The notes: generated by a model not told the origin, from the sequence alone. Counted from the first letter of the stretch, positions 19,193-29,230 are shown. The stretch: 64,000 bases of DNA from CAYRNR01 sp964425605 (GCA_964425605.1 CAYRNR010000010.1:31453-95452), one strand, 5' to 3'. Numbers and translations: made by a program.

Positions 19193-20484
19193 CGTGTGGC
19201 TCCTCTCAGGCGGCCGATCCGGTGGTCCACGGCCTCGGCGACCTGGTCGCGCAGGGGCGACGGGATGCGCGCGAGGATGGGCTCGAAGAACCCGCGGACC
19301 ACCAGCCGGGCGGCCTCGTCGCGGTCGATGCCGCGGCTCTGCAGGTAGAACAGCTGGGCCTCGTCCACGGGCGAGGCCGTGGCGCCGTGGGAGCAGGTGA
19401 CCTCCTTGTTGAGGATCTCCAGCTCCGGGATGGTCTCGGCCTTGGCCTTGGGCGACAGCAGCAGGTTGCGGTTGCGCTGGAACGCCTCGCAGTCCTCGGC
19501 GTCCTCCTCGATGCGGATCAGCCCGGTGTAGGCGGAGTGCGCCTTGCCGGCGAGGGCCACCCGGATGTCCATGTCGGACGTGGTGCGGCCGTCGTGGTGC
19601 TGGTGCTCGGTGTGCAGGTCCAGGTGCTGGCGCTGCTCGCCCAGGGCCATGCCGACGATCTCGGAGTGGGCCCCCCGGCCGCCCAGCAGGGTGCCCAGGT
19701 CGGCCTTCTGCAGCTTGCCGCCGAGGCTGGACACCACGGTCAACGCGCGGGCGTCGCGGCCCAGCACCGTGCGGTGGGTCAGGTGGCCGCGCACGCCGGA
19801 TCGCCAGTTCTGGTGCACCACATGGCGCAGCTGGGCGTCGTCCTCGACGAACACCTCGGTGACACCCAGGACGAGGGAGTCGGCCCGCCCGCCCTGGTGC
19901 TCCTCGATGATCGCCACCTCCGCGCCCTCACCGACCACCACCAGCAGGCGCGCCACGTGGGTCCTGGCGTTGGCCGGCACGACCACGTGCAGGGCGCCGC
20001 TCAGTGCGGCCCGCGCGGGCACGCGGATCAGAAGCCCCGCGCTCCACGCGGCCATGTTCAGGGATTCGAAGACGCCGTGGTCGGCCGGGACGGCCCTCCC
20101 CAGCAGCTCCAGCTCGGCGCTGGCGCGGGACAGGGAGATCGCCTCCACGCCGGCGCGCTGGGCCTCGGGGGACAGCCACACCGAGGGGACGCCGCCGGGC
20201 TGCAGCACGATGGCCCCGCCGCCGTCGGGCAGCTGGGGGAGTGTGGCCGCGGCCACGGGCTCGGCGGGGTTGATGGGCTCGTCCGGGACGAACCCGCCGG
20301 GGTCGGTGTAGCGCCACAGGTGGCGCACGCGATCGGGTAGCTCGGCACGGCGGTAGCGCTGCGCAGCCCCCAGGCGTCGCTCGGTCAGCTCGCGGGGCTC
20401 GCCCAGCCGTCCTGACAGGGCGCGGATGGCGTCGTCGGAGATGCCGGGGCGGATCGCCTCGGCGGATAGTGCGTGTTCAGCCAA
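19189..20484 (-). CDS. sufD: Fe-S cluster assembly protein SufD
   Basis: A 431-residue SufB/SufD-family protein of the SufBC2D scaffold, which assembles clusters with SufC ATPase. The C-terminal right-handed beta-helix contains CSHGATASPVDEAQLFYLQSRGI (given in part: CSHGAT near residue 366), a family hallmark. The start is a TTG at 20484, with GGAGGG five bases upstream, overlapping the end of sufB (8 bases). Its stop overlaps the Rieske start. The length is typical. Confidence 0.93.
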   Translation of the reverse strand: MAEHALSAEAIRPGISDDAIRALSGRLGEPRELTERRLGAAQRYRRAELPDRVRHLWRYTDPGGFVPDEPINPAEPVAAATLPQLPDGGGAIVLQPGGVPSVWLSPEAQRAGVEAISLSRASAELELLGRAVPADHGVFESLNMAAWSAGLLIRVPARAALSGALHVVVPANARTHVARLLVVVGEGAEVAIIEEHQGGRADSLVLGVTEVFVEDDAQLRHVVHQNWRSGVRGHLTHRTVLGRDARALTVVSSLGGKLQKADLGTLLGGRGAHSEIVGMALGEQRQHLDLHTEHQHHDGRTTSDMDIRVALAGKAHSAYTGLIRIEEDAEDCEAFQRNRNLLLSPKAKAETIPELEILNKEVTCSHGATASPVDEAQLFYLQSRGIDRDEAARLVVRGFFEPILARIPSPLRDQVAEAVDHRIGRLRGATR

Positions 20485-21895
20485 CGGAACCCTCCATCTC
20501 CAGCTCGATGAGTCGGTTGAGTTCGACCGCGTACTCCATGGGGAGCTCGCGCACGAACGGCTCGATGAACCCGTTGACGACCATCAGACGGGCCTGGTCG
20601 GGGTCGATGCCCCGCGCCTGCAGATAGAACAGCTGCTCGTCGGCGAGCTTGGACACCCGCGCCTCGTGTTCGACGCGCACGTCTCGCTCGGCGATCTCCA
20701 TGGTCGGGTAGGTGTCGGACCGGGACGTGTCGTCGAGCAACAGCGCGTCGCATTCGACGCTCGTCTTGGCCCCCTTCGCCCCCTTGTGGACCTTGATCAG
20801 GCCGCGGTAGCTCGACTGCCCGCGGCCCTTGGAGATGGACTTGGAGATGATGCGCGACGTGGTGTTGGGCGCCGCGTGGATCATCTTGGCGCCCGCGTCC
20901 TGGTGCTGGCCGTCGCCGGCGAAGGCGATGGACAGGACCTCGCCGTGGGCCCCCTCGCCGACCAGGTAGACGCAGGGGAACTTCATGGTCAGCTGGGAGC
21001 CGAGGTTGCCGTCCACCCACTCGACCACCGCGTCGCGGTGGGCCATGGCCCGCTTGGTGACGAGGTTGAACACGTTGGTGGACCAGTTCTGGATGGTGGT
21101 GTAGCGGATGTGGCCACGATCCAGCGCCACGAGCTCGACCACGGCCGAGTGTAGCGAGTTGCTGGAGTAGGTCGGAGCCGTGCAGCCCTCGATGTAGTGC
21201 ACCGACGCGTCCTCGTCGACGATGATCAGCGTCCGCTCGAACTGCCCCATGTTCTCGGCGTTGATGCGGAAGTAGGCCTGCAGCGGGATCTCCACGTGCA
21301 CGCCCGGCGGCACGTAGATGAACGATCCGCCCGACCACACGGCGCTGTTGAGCGCGGCGAACTTGTTGTCCGTGGGCGGGATCACCGTGGCCCAGTACTT
21401 GCGCACGATGTCGGGGTGCTCGCGCAGGGCCGTGTCCATGTCCGTGAAGATGACGCCCTGCTTCTCCAGATCCTCCTGGATGGAGTGGTAGACCACCTCG
21501 GACTCGTACTGGGCGGTCACCCCAGCGAGGAACTTCTTCTCGGCCTCGGGCACGCCGAGCCGGTCGAAGGTCTCCTTGATGTTGTCCGGGACGTCGTCCC
21601 AGTCCCGCTCGGAGCCCTCGGAGGGCTTGAGGTAGTAGTGGATGTTGTCGAAGTCGATCTCCGACAGCATCTCCTGATCGCCCCACGTGGGCATGGGCTT
21701 GGCCTCGAAGGTGTCCAGGGCCTCGTGGCGGAAGGCGCGCATCCAGTCGGGTTCGTCCTTGTAGCGCGAGATCATCTCGACGATCTCATGGCTCAGACCC
21801 TTGGGCGCCTTGACCAGGTACTCCTCTGGATCGTGGAAGCCGTAGCGGGACTCGTAGTCCTGGTTGAGGTCGGCCAGCGCGGTGTGGGTGCTCAT
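20477..21895 (-). CDS. sufB: Fe-S cluster assembly protein SufB
   Basis: A 472-residue scaffold subunit. The family segments YRGLIKVHKGAKGAKTSVEC (around residue 360-380) and DALLLDDTSRSDTYP follow the beta-helix core, and the C-terminal helical part ends LNRLIELEMEGSVG. It forms SufBC2D with the neighbouring genes and carries the nascent cluster. The ATG at 21895 is preferred over an overlapping GTG at 21901 because GGGAG lies seven bases before it and one base before the GTG. Confidence 0.96.
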   Translation of the reverse strand: MSTHTALADLNQDYESRYGFHDPEEYLVKAPKGLSHEIVEMISRYKDEPDWMRAFRHEALDTFEAKPMPTWGDQEMLSEIDFDNIHYYLKPSEGSERDWDDVPDNIKETFDRLGVPEAEKKFLAGVTAQYESEVVYHSIQEDLEKQGVIFTDMDTALREHPDIVRKYWATVIPPTDNKFAALNSAVWSGGSFIYVPPGVHVEIPLQAYFRINAENMGQFERTLIIVDEDASVHYIEGCTAPTYSSNSLHSAVVELVALDRGHIRYTTIQNWSTNVFNLVTKRAMAHRDAVVEWVDGNLGSQLTMKFPCVYLVGEGAHGEVLSIAFAGDGQHQDAGAKMIHAAPNTTSRIISKSISKGRGQSSYRGLIKVHKGAKGAKTSVECDALLLDDTSRSDTYPTMEIAERDVRVEHEARVSKLADEQLFYLQARGIDPDQARLMVVNGFIEPFVRELPMEYAVELNRLIELEMEGSVG

Positions 21896-21897
21896 GG

Positions 21898-22662
21898 TCA
21901 CGCTCCCATCTCGGCGGCCTGGGCGAAGCCCTCGTAGCCGCTGTGCTCGAGGGCCAGGGCCTGCTCTGGACCGCCGGACTGGACCACCTTGCCGTTCATG
22001 AACACATGGACGTGGTCCGGCCGGACATGGTCGAGGATGCGCTGGTAGTGCGTGACCATCAGCACGCCCGCGCCCGCGTCCACGGCGCGGTTGATGCCGC
22101 CGGAGACGAGCTTGAGGGCGTCGATGTCCAGCCCCGAGTCGATCTCGTCGAGCAGGGCGAACGTGGGCTTCAGCATCGCGAGCTGCAGGATCTCCAGGCG
22201 TTTCTTCTCGCCGCCGGAGAAGCCGTCGTTGAGGTAGCGGATCGCGAACTCCCGGGGGATCTCGAGCTCCTCGAATGCGGCGAACAGCTCTTTCCTGAAA
22301 GCACCCGCGGGTACCTCTTCTCCGCGTCGCGCGGCAGCGGCAGCGCGCAGGAAGTTGGCGACGGGCACGCCGGGTACGGCCACGGGGTACTGGAATCCCA
22401 GGAACATGCCGCGCCGGGCCCGGTCGTGGGGTTCGAGATCCTGGATCGGGACGCCGCCCAGCAGGATCTCGCCCTCGACCTTCAGCGCGGGGTGTCCCAT
22501 CAGCGCGGCGGCGAAGGTGGACTTGCCCGAGCCGTTGGGACCCATCACGGCGTGCTTCTCACCGGCGTAGACCTTCAGGTCCACTCCGTTGACGATGGCC
22601 TTGTCCTGGACGTGGACGCGCAGATCGCGGGTCTCGAGGATCGGGGTCGTGTCTTGGCTCAT
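21898..22662 (-). CDS. sufC: Fe-S assembly ATPase SufC
   Basis: A 254-residue ABC-type ATPase. Walker A is GPNGSGKST (about 39-47), the signature is FSGGEKKR (about 149-156), and Walker B is FALLDEIDSGLD (about 170-181). The E-I-D instead of E-P-T/D matches SufC. It drives conformational change of SufB-SufD during cluster assembly. It is the first gene of the operon. The divergent control region at 22709-22759 lies just upstream. Confidence 0.96.
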   Translation of the reverse strand: MSQDTTPILETRDLRVHVQDKAIVNGVDLKVYAGEKHAVMGPNGSGKSTFAAALMGHPALKVEGEILLGGVPIQDLEPHDRARRGMFLGFQYPVAVPGVPVANFLRAAAAARRGEEVPAGAFRKELFAAFEELEIPREFAIRYLNDGFSGGEKKRLEILQLAMLKPTFALLDEIDSGLDIDALKLVSGGINRAVDAGAGVLMVTHYQRILDHVRPDHVHVFMNGKVVQSGGPEQALALEHSGYEGFAQAAEMGA

Positions 22663-22708
22663 GTCGTTCCCTTCGGCCAGCCCGGCCAGCCGGTTCGTTC
22701 GGTCCTGT

Positions 22709-22736
22709 TGTTAGCCGTGACTAACATACTTTTAGT
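22709..22736. promoter_or_regulatory. suf operon operator: overlapping dyads
   Basis: TGTTAG (22709-22714) and CTAACA (22721-22726) form a perfect dyad with a 6-base spacer. A second dyad, ACTAA (22720-22724) / TTAGT (22732-22736), overlaps it. Both sit at the predicted -10/+1 of the suf promoter, the place for an iron- or Fe-S-responsive repressor such as an Rrf2-family (IscR/SufR-like) protein. No such gene is in the window, so the ligand is inferred. Confidence 0.6.
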
Positions 22737-22759
22737 AATCTATCTGGCGGGTCTGTCAA
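22732..22759 (-). promoter_or_regulatory. predicted sigma-70-type promoter of the suf operon
   Basis: The minus strand has a perfect -35 TTGACA (22759-22754) and, 16 bases on, TACTAA (22737-22732), a weak -10. Transcription would start near 22725, inside the dyad operator, consistent with repression. The region is AT-rich against the local background. Confidence 0.5.
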
Positions 22760-22771
22760 GGGGCAAAGAGG

Positions 22772-22787
22772 TGGCATGGGGCTTGCT
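22772..22787 (+). promoter_or_regulatory. predicted sigma-54 promoter of iorAB
   Basis: TGGCATGGGGCTTGCT has -24 GG (22773-22774) and -12 GC (22785-22786) separated by ten bases. Predicted +1 is about 22798, fifty bases before iorA. It closely matches the rubrerythrin promoter at 27349-27364 (TGGCATG-CCCC-TTGCT). Confidence 0.72.
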
Positions 22788-22811
22788 TGGTACCTGGGCA
22801 CCTGGACGGAC

Positions 22812-22835
22812 TGTCTCACGCGCTTTATCGAGAAC
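22812..22835. promoter_or_regulatory. degenerate activator dyad in the iorA leader
   Basis: TGTCTCA (22812-22818) is followed after ten bases by CGAGAAC (22829-22835), an imperfect copy of the regulon dyad with the same N10 spacing as at 27213-27236. It lies at about +15 to +38 rather than upstream, so it could act as a downstream enhancer or a repressing site. Confidence 0.4.
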
Positions 22836-22848
22836 GACGGGAGCGAAC

Positions 22849-24690
22849 ATGGAACAGGAACTTCTGACCGGAAACCAGGCCGTCGCCCTGGCCGTCGTCG
22901 ACAGCGGCGTCAAGGTGGCGACGAGCTACCCCGGTTCACCCACCGTCCAGATCCTCGAGACCATCGCCCGGACCGACGGCCTGCACGCCGAGTGGTCTCC
23001 GTCGGAGAAGGTGGCCCTCGAGGTGGCCATCGGCGCGTCGTTCGCCGGCGCCGCGGCCTTCGTGTCCATGAAGCACGTGGGCGTGAACATCTGCGCGGAC
23101 CCGCTGATGACGTTCACCTTCACACGGCTCAACGGCCCGCTGGTCATCGCCGTGGGCGACGATCCGGGCCAGATCTCGTCCCAGAACGAGCAGGACAGCC
23201 GCATGTGGGCCGAGTACGGGCTGATGCCGATGTTGCAGCCCGGCACCCCCCAGGAGGCCTACGACCTGACGCGGATGGCGTTCGAGATCTCGGATCGGTT
23301 CGAGACGCCGGTGTTCGTGCGCATGGTCGATCGGACCTGCCACATGATGGGACGCGTCGACCGTGTCGAACCGGCGGAGCGCGAGGCCACCGGGTTCGAG
23401 CCCGATCCGGTGCGCTACTACCAGATCCCGCCGTTCTCGCGCGAAGCGCGAGCGCGCGTCGAGGGCCGCATCCCCGCGGTGCAGGCCTGGCTCGAGGAGG
23501 GCCACGGGTTCCACCCGGAGATCCGCGACACCTCGCTGGGGATCGTCACCTTCGGCGCCCCGCACCCCATCGTGCGCGAGCTGCTGCCCGACGCCTCCAC
23601 CTTCAAGCTGGACGTGATCTGGCCGCTGCCGCTGGAGGCGCTGCGGGAGTTCGCAGCGCAGGTGGACCGGGTGATCGTGGTGGAGGAGCTGACGCCGTTC
23701 GTCGAGCAGAAGATGCGCCTGGCTGGCATCGAGTGCGAGGGGGCCTCGCTGTTCCCGCGATTCGGCGAGTTCAGCGCCACGCTGCTCGCCGGGGTCTTCG
23801 CCGAGCAGGGACTGTGCGAGCTGCCGGCCCCGGCGGCGCCCGAATCCCCCACCGACGTGGCACGCGGGGCCATGCTGTGCCCCGGTTGCCCCCATCGTCC
23901 GGTCATGGTGGCCCTGCGGGACCTCGGGATCTTCTGCCACGGCGACATCGGCTGTTACCTGATGGGGTCGTACGAGCCCTTCGAGGTGCTGAACACCTCC
24001 ATCTCCATGGGCGCCTCCATCGGCATCGCCCAGGGATTCGCCAAGGCCCTCGAGGGCACCGACAAGGAGATCCCCGACGTCGTGTCGGTGATCGGCGACT
24101 CCACGCTGTGCCACTCGGGGCTGCCGGCGGTGATCAACTACGGCTACAACGACCACCGCACCAAGCTGTTGGTGCTGGACAACCGCGCCACGTCCATGAC
24201 CGGCCTGCAGGACAACCCGGTCACCGGCAAGAGCGTGCGGGGCGATCAGAACGTCGCCGTGGACCTCGAGGCGGTGCTGCGCGCGCTGGGCATCGACAAC
24301 GTCACCAAGGTCAACCAGTACAGCCTCGAGGCGTGCAAGGAGGTCTTCCGCCAGAAGTTCATGGAGGAGGAGGGCCCGCTGGCGGTCATCGCCACGGGCG
24401 AATGCGCGCTGAAGTACAAGAAAAAACGGCTGACCTATTACGTGGATCCCGACGTGTGCATCGGCTGTCGATCGTGCATCCAGGTGGGGTGTCCGCCCAT
24501 CAGCATGCGGCAGTACCCCGGCCAGGAGGCCGGCGTGATGCGGTCCCACATCGATCAGCAGCGCTGTGTGGGCTGCTCGGTGTGCTTCCAGGTGTGCCCG
24601 GTCAAGGCGATCAAGCCGCTGCCGCTGGGCCAGACCGCGGACGTGGCCGCGCCCCTCGACCTCACCGCCGACGAAGAGGTGGACCGATGA
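22849..24690 (+). CDS. iorA: indolepyruvate ferredoxin oxidoreductase, alpha subunit
   Basis: A 613-residue subunit of the TPP-dependent enzyme that oxidatively decarboxylates aryl pyruvates to acyl-CoA and reduces ferredoxin. The N-terminal pyrimidine-binding domain starts LLTGNQAVALAVVDSGVKVA, and the TPP domain has GDIGCYLMG and GDSTLCHSGL. Two C-terminal 4Fe-4S motifs, CIGCRSCIQVGCP and CVGCSVCFQVCP, lie near residues 538-585. ATG 22849 is chosen: it has GGAG upstream, and a longer in-frame extension crosses the promoter. It overlaps iorB as ATGA. Predicted to be sigma-54 dependent. Confidence 0.95.
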   Translation: MEQELLTGNQAVALAVVDSGVKVATSYPGSPTVQILETIARTDGLHAEWSPSEKVALEVAIGASFAGAAAFVSMKHVGVNICADPLMTFTFTRLNGPLVIAVGDDPGQISSQNEQDSRMWAEYGLMPMLQPGTPQEAYDLTRMAFEISDRFETPVFVRMVDRTCHMMGRVDRVEPAEREATGFEPDPVRYYQIPPFSREARARVEGRIPAVQAWLEEGHGFHPEIRDTSLGIVTFGAPHPIVRELLPDASTFKLDVIWPLPLEALREFAAQVDRVIVVEELTPFVEQKMRLAGIECEGASLFPRFGEFSATLLAGVFAEQGLCELPAPAAPESPTDVARGAMLCPGCPHRPVMVALRDLGIFCHGDIGCYLMGSYEPFEVLNTSISMGASIGIAQGFAKALEGTDKEIPDVVSVIGDSTLCHSGLPAVINYGYNDHRTKLLVLDNRATSMTGLQDNPVTGKSVRGDQNVAVDLEAVLRALGIDNVTKVNQYSLEACKEVFRQKFMEEEGPLAVIATGECALKYKKKRLTYYVDPDVCIGCRSCIQVGCPPISMRQYPGQEAGVMRSHIDQQRCVGCSVCFQVCPVKAIKPLPLGQTADVAAPLDLTADEEVDR

Positions 24691-25283
24691 GCGCGCCCAT
24701 CAACATCTACCTCGCCGGCGTCGGCGGTCAGGGCCTGGTGCTGGTGAACCGGCTGCTCGCCCGCGCCGCGGTCCTGTCGGGCCTCGACGCCAAGAGCACG
24801 GACACCCACGGCCTGGCCATGCGCGGCGGCGCGATCATGGGCACGCTGCGCATCGGCGAGGAGGTGGGCACCTCCATCTTCCCCCAGGGCGCCGGGGATC
24901 TGCTGCTGGGCCTGGAGGCGCTGGAGGCCTTTCGCCACGTCCACATGCTGCGCCGTGGCGGTACCGTGGTGACCAGCACCGACGAGATCTGGCCCGCTCC
25001 GGTGCTGCTCGAGTCCCGGACCATGCCCCGCGACTGGCGCGACCGGATCGCCGGGCTCGATCTGACCCTGGTGACCGTGCCCGCGGTGGAGCTCGCCCTC
25101 GAGGCGGGGGACTACCGCATGGTCAACGTGGTCATGGCCGGCGCCATCTCGCCGCTGCTGCCCCTGGATCTGGAGCGGCTCCAGCAGGCCACCGAGGCGC
25201 AGGTCCCTGCGGGAACCTACGAGAAGAACCTGCGCGCGTTGATGCTCGGGCGCGAGGCGTCCGAGGCCATCCTCGACGGCTGA
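24687..25283 (+). CDS. iorB: indolepyruvate ferredoxin oxidoreductase, beta subunit
   Basis: A 198-residue gamma-type 2-oxoacid:ferredoxin oxidoreductase subunit. The N-terminal IYLAGVGGQGLVLVNRLLA is the family's nucleotide-like binding loop, and THGLAMRGGAIMGTLRIG the next conserved block. It partners IorA and overlaps it by four bases. The length fits the family. The activator gene begins about 95 bases downstream, separated by a dyad at 25305-25336. Confidence 0.94.
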   Translation: MSAPINIYLAGVGGQGLVLVNRLLARAAVLSGLDAKSTDTHGLAMRGGAIMGTLRIGEEVGTSIFPQGAGDLLLGLEALEAFRHVHMLRRGGTVVTSTDEIWPAPVLLESRTMPRDWRDRIAGLDLTLVTVPAVELALEAGDYRMVNVVMAGAISPLLPLDLERLQQATEAQVPAGTYEKNLRALMLGREASEAILDG

Positions 25284-25304
25284 ACCCCTACGACCCGCCG
25301 ATCT

Positions 25305-25336
25305 GTCTCATTGCAGCTGTTGCGGACAGTGAGACA
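25305..25336. promoter_or_regulatory. regulon dyad directly upstream of the activator gene
   Basis: TGTCTCA (25305-25311) and TGAGACA (25330-25336) are perfect 7-base inverted half-sites with an 18-base spacer. No sigma-54 box follows, so the likely use is autoregulation of the activator gene at 25378. The dyad abuts an upstream in-frame ATG (25339), one reason to prefer the later GTG start. Confidence 0.6.
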
Positions 25337-25377
25337 CCATGCTATCGCTACGTCTCCCTCGACAGCTGGAGGTGGGC

Positions 25378-27212
<1,835 letters not shown>

Positions 27213-27222
<10 letters not shown>

Positions 27223-27255
27223 CACCTTCCGAGACAGCGTCCCTCGACTGTCTCG
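27213..27255. promoter_or_regulatory. predicted upstream activating sequence for the rubrerythrin operon
   Basis: Three half-sites: TGTCTCG 27213-27219 (overlapping the end of the activator gene), CGAGACA 27230-27236 and TGTCTCG 27249-27255. They lie about 120-160 bases before the predicted +1 at 27375. An AT-rich tract near 27295-27330 lies between them and the promoter and could favour DNA bending (IHF-like, not a clear match). Confidence 0.65.
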
Positions 27256-27348
27256 CCTGATCCCTGTTTGCTCAGCGACGAGCTAACACGCTGAAATTAC
27301 AGCGAGAAACAAGTTTTTTGTTTTTCTTCGCCGGGTCGCGGCGAGGAT

Positions 27349-27364
27349 TGGCATGCCCCTTGCT
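27349..27364 (+). promoter_or_regulatory. predicted sigma-54 promoter of the rubrerythrin operon
   Basis: TGGCATGCCCCTTGCT has -24 GG (27350-27351) and -12 GC (27362-27363) separated by ten bases. Predicted +1 is about 27375, forty-eight bases before the first ATG. Confidence 0.75.
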
Positions 27365-27422
27365 CTACTTCCGGGGCAACAACGCATACAACCGGCTCGA
27401 CAGCTTGTTCGGAGGAGAAGAC

Positions 27423-27878
27423 ATGGGAGACTGGAACTCGGTTGAAGACGTGCTCGACTACGCCATCCAGAGGGAGCAGGAGGCCGCCGACTTCTACACG
27501 GGCCTCGCCGCCAACGCCGAGCATCAGCACATGAAGGAGGTCTTCGAGGGCTTCGCCCGCGAGGAGGAGAGCCACAAGTCGAGGCTGCAGTCGATCAAGT
27601 CCAAGGGGATGTTCGGCAAGCCGCGAAAGTCGGTGAGCGACCTCAAGATCGGGGACTACCTCGTCGCCGAGGCGCCCTCGGATTCCACCAACTACCAGGA
27701 CGCCCTGATCCTCGCGATGAAGAAGGAGAAGGCCGCGTACCGCCTGTACTCCGATCTCGCGGCCCTGGCCGACGACGAGGGCATGCGCAACGTGTTCCAG
27801 CGCCTGGCCCAGGACGAGGCGAAGCACAAGCTGCGCTTCGAGGTGGAGTACGACGACCGCATCCTGACCGAGAACTAG
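27423..27878 (+). CDS. ferritin-like diiron protein, rubrerythrin family without rubredoxin domain
   Basis: A 151-residue four-helix ferritin-like protein. Iron ligands appear as paired Glu and E-x2-H motifs: REQEAADFY (about 17-25), EEESHKSR (about 47-54), KKEKAAYRLY (about 100-109) and QDEAKHKLR (about 128-136). Members reduce peroxide or store iron. The ATG at 27423 has an excellent GGAGGAG site; an upstream in-frame extension covers the promoter and is rejected. It is the first gene of a cluster with rubredoxin, consistent with electron supply from rubredoxin. Confidence 0.88.
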   Translation: MGDWNSVEDVLDYAIQREQEAADFYTGLAANAEHQHMKEVFEGFAREEESHKSRLQSIKSKGMFGKPRKSVSDLKIGDYLVAEAPSDSTNYQDALILAMKKEKAAYRLYSDLAALADDEGMRNVFQRLAQDEAKHKLRFEVEYDDRILTEN

Positions 27879-27908
27879 ATCGCGTCACCGTGCGGGAGGC
27901 CGTGGGCC

Positions 27909-28157
27909 ATGACACACGAGTACAACGAGAACCTGCTCAAGACCCTGCGGCTGACCCGCGAGATGCTCGCGCTGGCGGACGAGGGCGACCGGGATCGCAA
28001 CGACGCATCCTGTGGCATCATCTACGGGATACTCAGGGACTCGGCCTACCGGCTCCGCAAGCTCGTCGAACAGGAGTGCGACAACCACAAACATGCCGGC
28101 AAGTGGGAGGGCGAGGATTGCTGCGCGCCTCTGTCGGCGGAAGGACCAGAATCATGA
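27909..28157 (+). CDS. small Cys/His-containing protein of the rubrerythrin cluster
   Basis: An 82-residue protein, mostly helical in appearance (NLLKTLRLTREMLALADEGD), with a Cys at about 35 and a tail containing C-D-N-H-K-H...CC. It lies 30 bases after the diiron protein and overlaps the rubredoxin start as ATGA, so it is co-translated with redox genes. I do not recognise a named family. A metal- or redox-linked accessory role is inferred only from context. Confidence 0.75.
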   Translation: MTHEYNENLLKTLRLTREMLALADEGDRDRNDASCGIIYGILRDSAYRLRKLVEQECDNHKHAGKWEGEDCCAPLSAEGPES

Positions 28158-28315
28158 ATCAGGAATGCATCGTCTGTGGCTGGATCTACGACCCTGCGGT
28201 GGGGGACCCCGACGGCGGAATCGCCCCCGGGACAGCCTTCGAGGACATCCCCGACGACTGGGTCTGCCCCATCTGTGGTGTGGGCAAGGACCAGTTCGAG
28301 GTCGTCGAGAGCTAG
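28154..28315 (+). CDS. rubredoxin
   Basis: A 53-residue rubredoxin. The Fe(Cys)4 site is formed by CIVCGW (C5, C8) and CPICGV (near 38-41), with the typical aromatic core YDPAVGDPDGGIAPGTAFEDIPDDWVCP (shown here only by its ends YDPAVG and DDWVCP). It carries single electrons, here most likely to the neighbouring rubrerythrins for peroxide reduction. It starts in an ATGA overlap with the upstream small gene. Confidence 0.95.
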   Translation: MNQECIVCGWIYDPAVGDPDGGIAPGTAFEDIPDDWVCPICGVGKDQFEVVES

Positions 28316-28360
28316 AGCGAACCGATAGGTAGGAGCCGAGCGCTCCTGTAGGAGGCCGTC

Positions 28361-28582
28361 ATGGCCAAGGGAACCCTGGTACACACGCCCAAGAACCCCA
28401 CGCAGATCACCTATCGCTGCCGAGCGAGCAAGGGCTTGACCAAGTGGTGTTTCGCCCTGTGCACGCCCGTGAATGGGCGGGGCCCGTGTGGCCGGCCGGC
28501 GGCTCACGCCCTGCAGGGACGAACCCAGAGGGCCATCGCGCGCTACCTCGAGGCCGAGGAGGCCGAGGAGCCCGAGGCCTAG
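28361..28582 (+). CDS. small cysteine-rich protein, unknown function
   Basis: A 73-residue protein with four Cys at about 20, 30, 34 and 43 (YRCRASK, WCFALC, GPCGR), spaced like a small metal-binding site. The C-terminus is acidic and Ala/Glu-rich. It lies between rubredoxin and rubrerythrin genes on the same strand with gaps of 45 and 99 bases. A start ATG follows GTAGGAGGCC. No family recognised; a zinc- or iron-binding fold is a plausible inference. Confidence 0.65.
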   Translation: MAKGTLVHTPKNPTQITYRCRASKGLTKWCFALCTPVNGRGPCGRPAAHALQGRTQRAIARYLEAEEAEEPEA

Positions 28583-28681
28583 CGGGGGGCTTCAAACTGC
28601 AGCCCGGACCCGATAGGGTTCCCAGTTCACACGAACCCGGCCGGAACGGACCGGCCTGAACATACCAAGGGAAGAAACATC

Positions 28682-29230
28682 ATGAAGAAGTACGTCTGCA
28701 CCATCTGTGGTTACGTTCACGAAGGCGACGCTCCCCCGGAGAAGTGCCCCCAGTGTGGCGCCCCCGCCGCCAAGTTCGAGGAGCAGAAGGCCGATGGCGA
28801 CATGGCCTGGGCCGACGAGCACTTCATCGGCGTGGCCAAGGACGTGGACCCCGAGATCCTCGAGGGCCTGCGCGCCAACTTCACCGGTGAGTGCACCGAG
28901 GTGGGCATGTACCTGGCCATGAGCCGCCAGGCCGACCGCGAGGGTTACCCCGAGGTCGCCGAGGCCTACAAGCGCATCGCCTTCGAGGAGGCCGACCACG
29001 CCGCCCGCTTCGCCGAGCTCCTCGGCGAGGTCCTCGTCGCCGACACCCAGGCCAACCTCCAGGCCCGCGTCGACGCCGAGCACGGCGCCTGCGCCGGCAA
29101 GAAGAAGATCGCCACCCGCGCGAAGCAGCTCAACTACGACGCCATCCACGACACTGTCCACGAGATGTGCAAGGACGAGGCGCGCCACGGCATGGCCTTC
29201 AAGGGCCTGCTGGACCGCTACTTCAAGTAG
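28682..29230 (+). CDS. rubrerythrin with N-terminal rubredoxin domain
   Basis: A 182-residue rubrerythrin in the 'reverse' order. An N-terminal rubredoxin-like domain has CTICGY (C6, C9) and CPQCGA (near 23-26), followed by a ferritin-like diiron domain with TGECTEVGMYLAM, FEEADHAARFAELL and KDEARHGMAF. Such proteins are NADH- or rubredoxin-dependent peroxide reductases of anaerobes and microaerophiles. It follows a GGAAGAAAC leader and ends just before a REP-like palindrome. Confidence 0.93.
   Translation: MKKYVCTICGYVHEGDAPPEKCPQCGAPAAKFEEQKADGDMAWADEHFIGVAKDVDPEILEGLRANFTGECTEVGMYLAMSRQADREGYPEVAEAYKRIAFEEADHAARFAELLGEVLVADTQANLQARVDAEHGACAGKKKIATRAKQLNYDAIHDTVHEMCKDEARHGMAFKGLLDRYFK

Noticed and set aside
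25339..25377. ATG 25339 as the start of the sigma-54 activator
   Set aside because: It lies three bases after a perfect regulatory dyad and lacks a ribosome site; GTG 25378 has GGAGG and begins just before the ArsC fold. Not excluded.
27265..27330. Hairpin-like CAGCG/CGCTG/CAGCG and T-rich run as a terminator of the activator gene
   Set aside because: Stems are only five bases and alternate; the tract fits better as a bendable spacer between activator sites and promoter.
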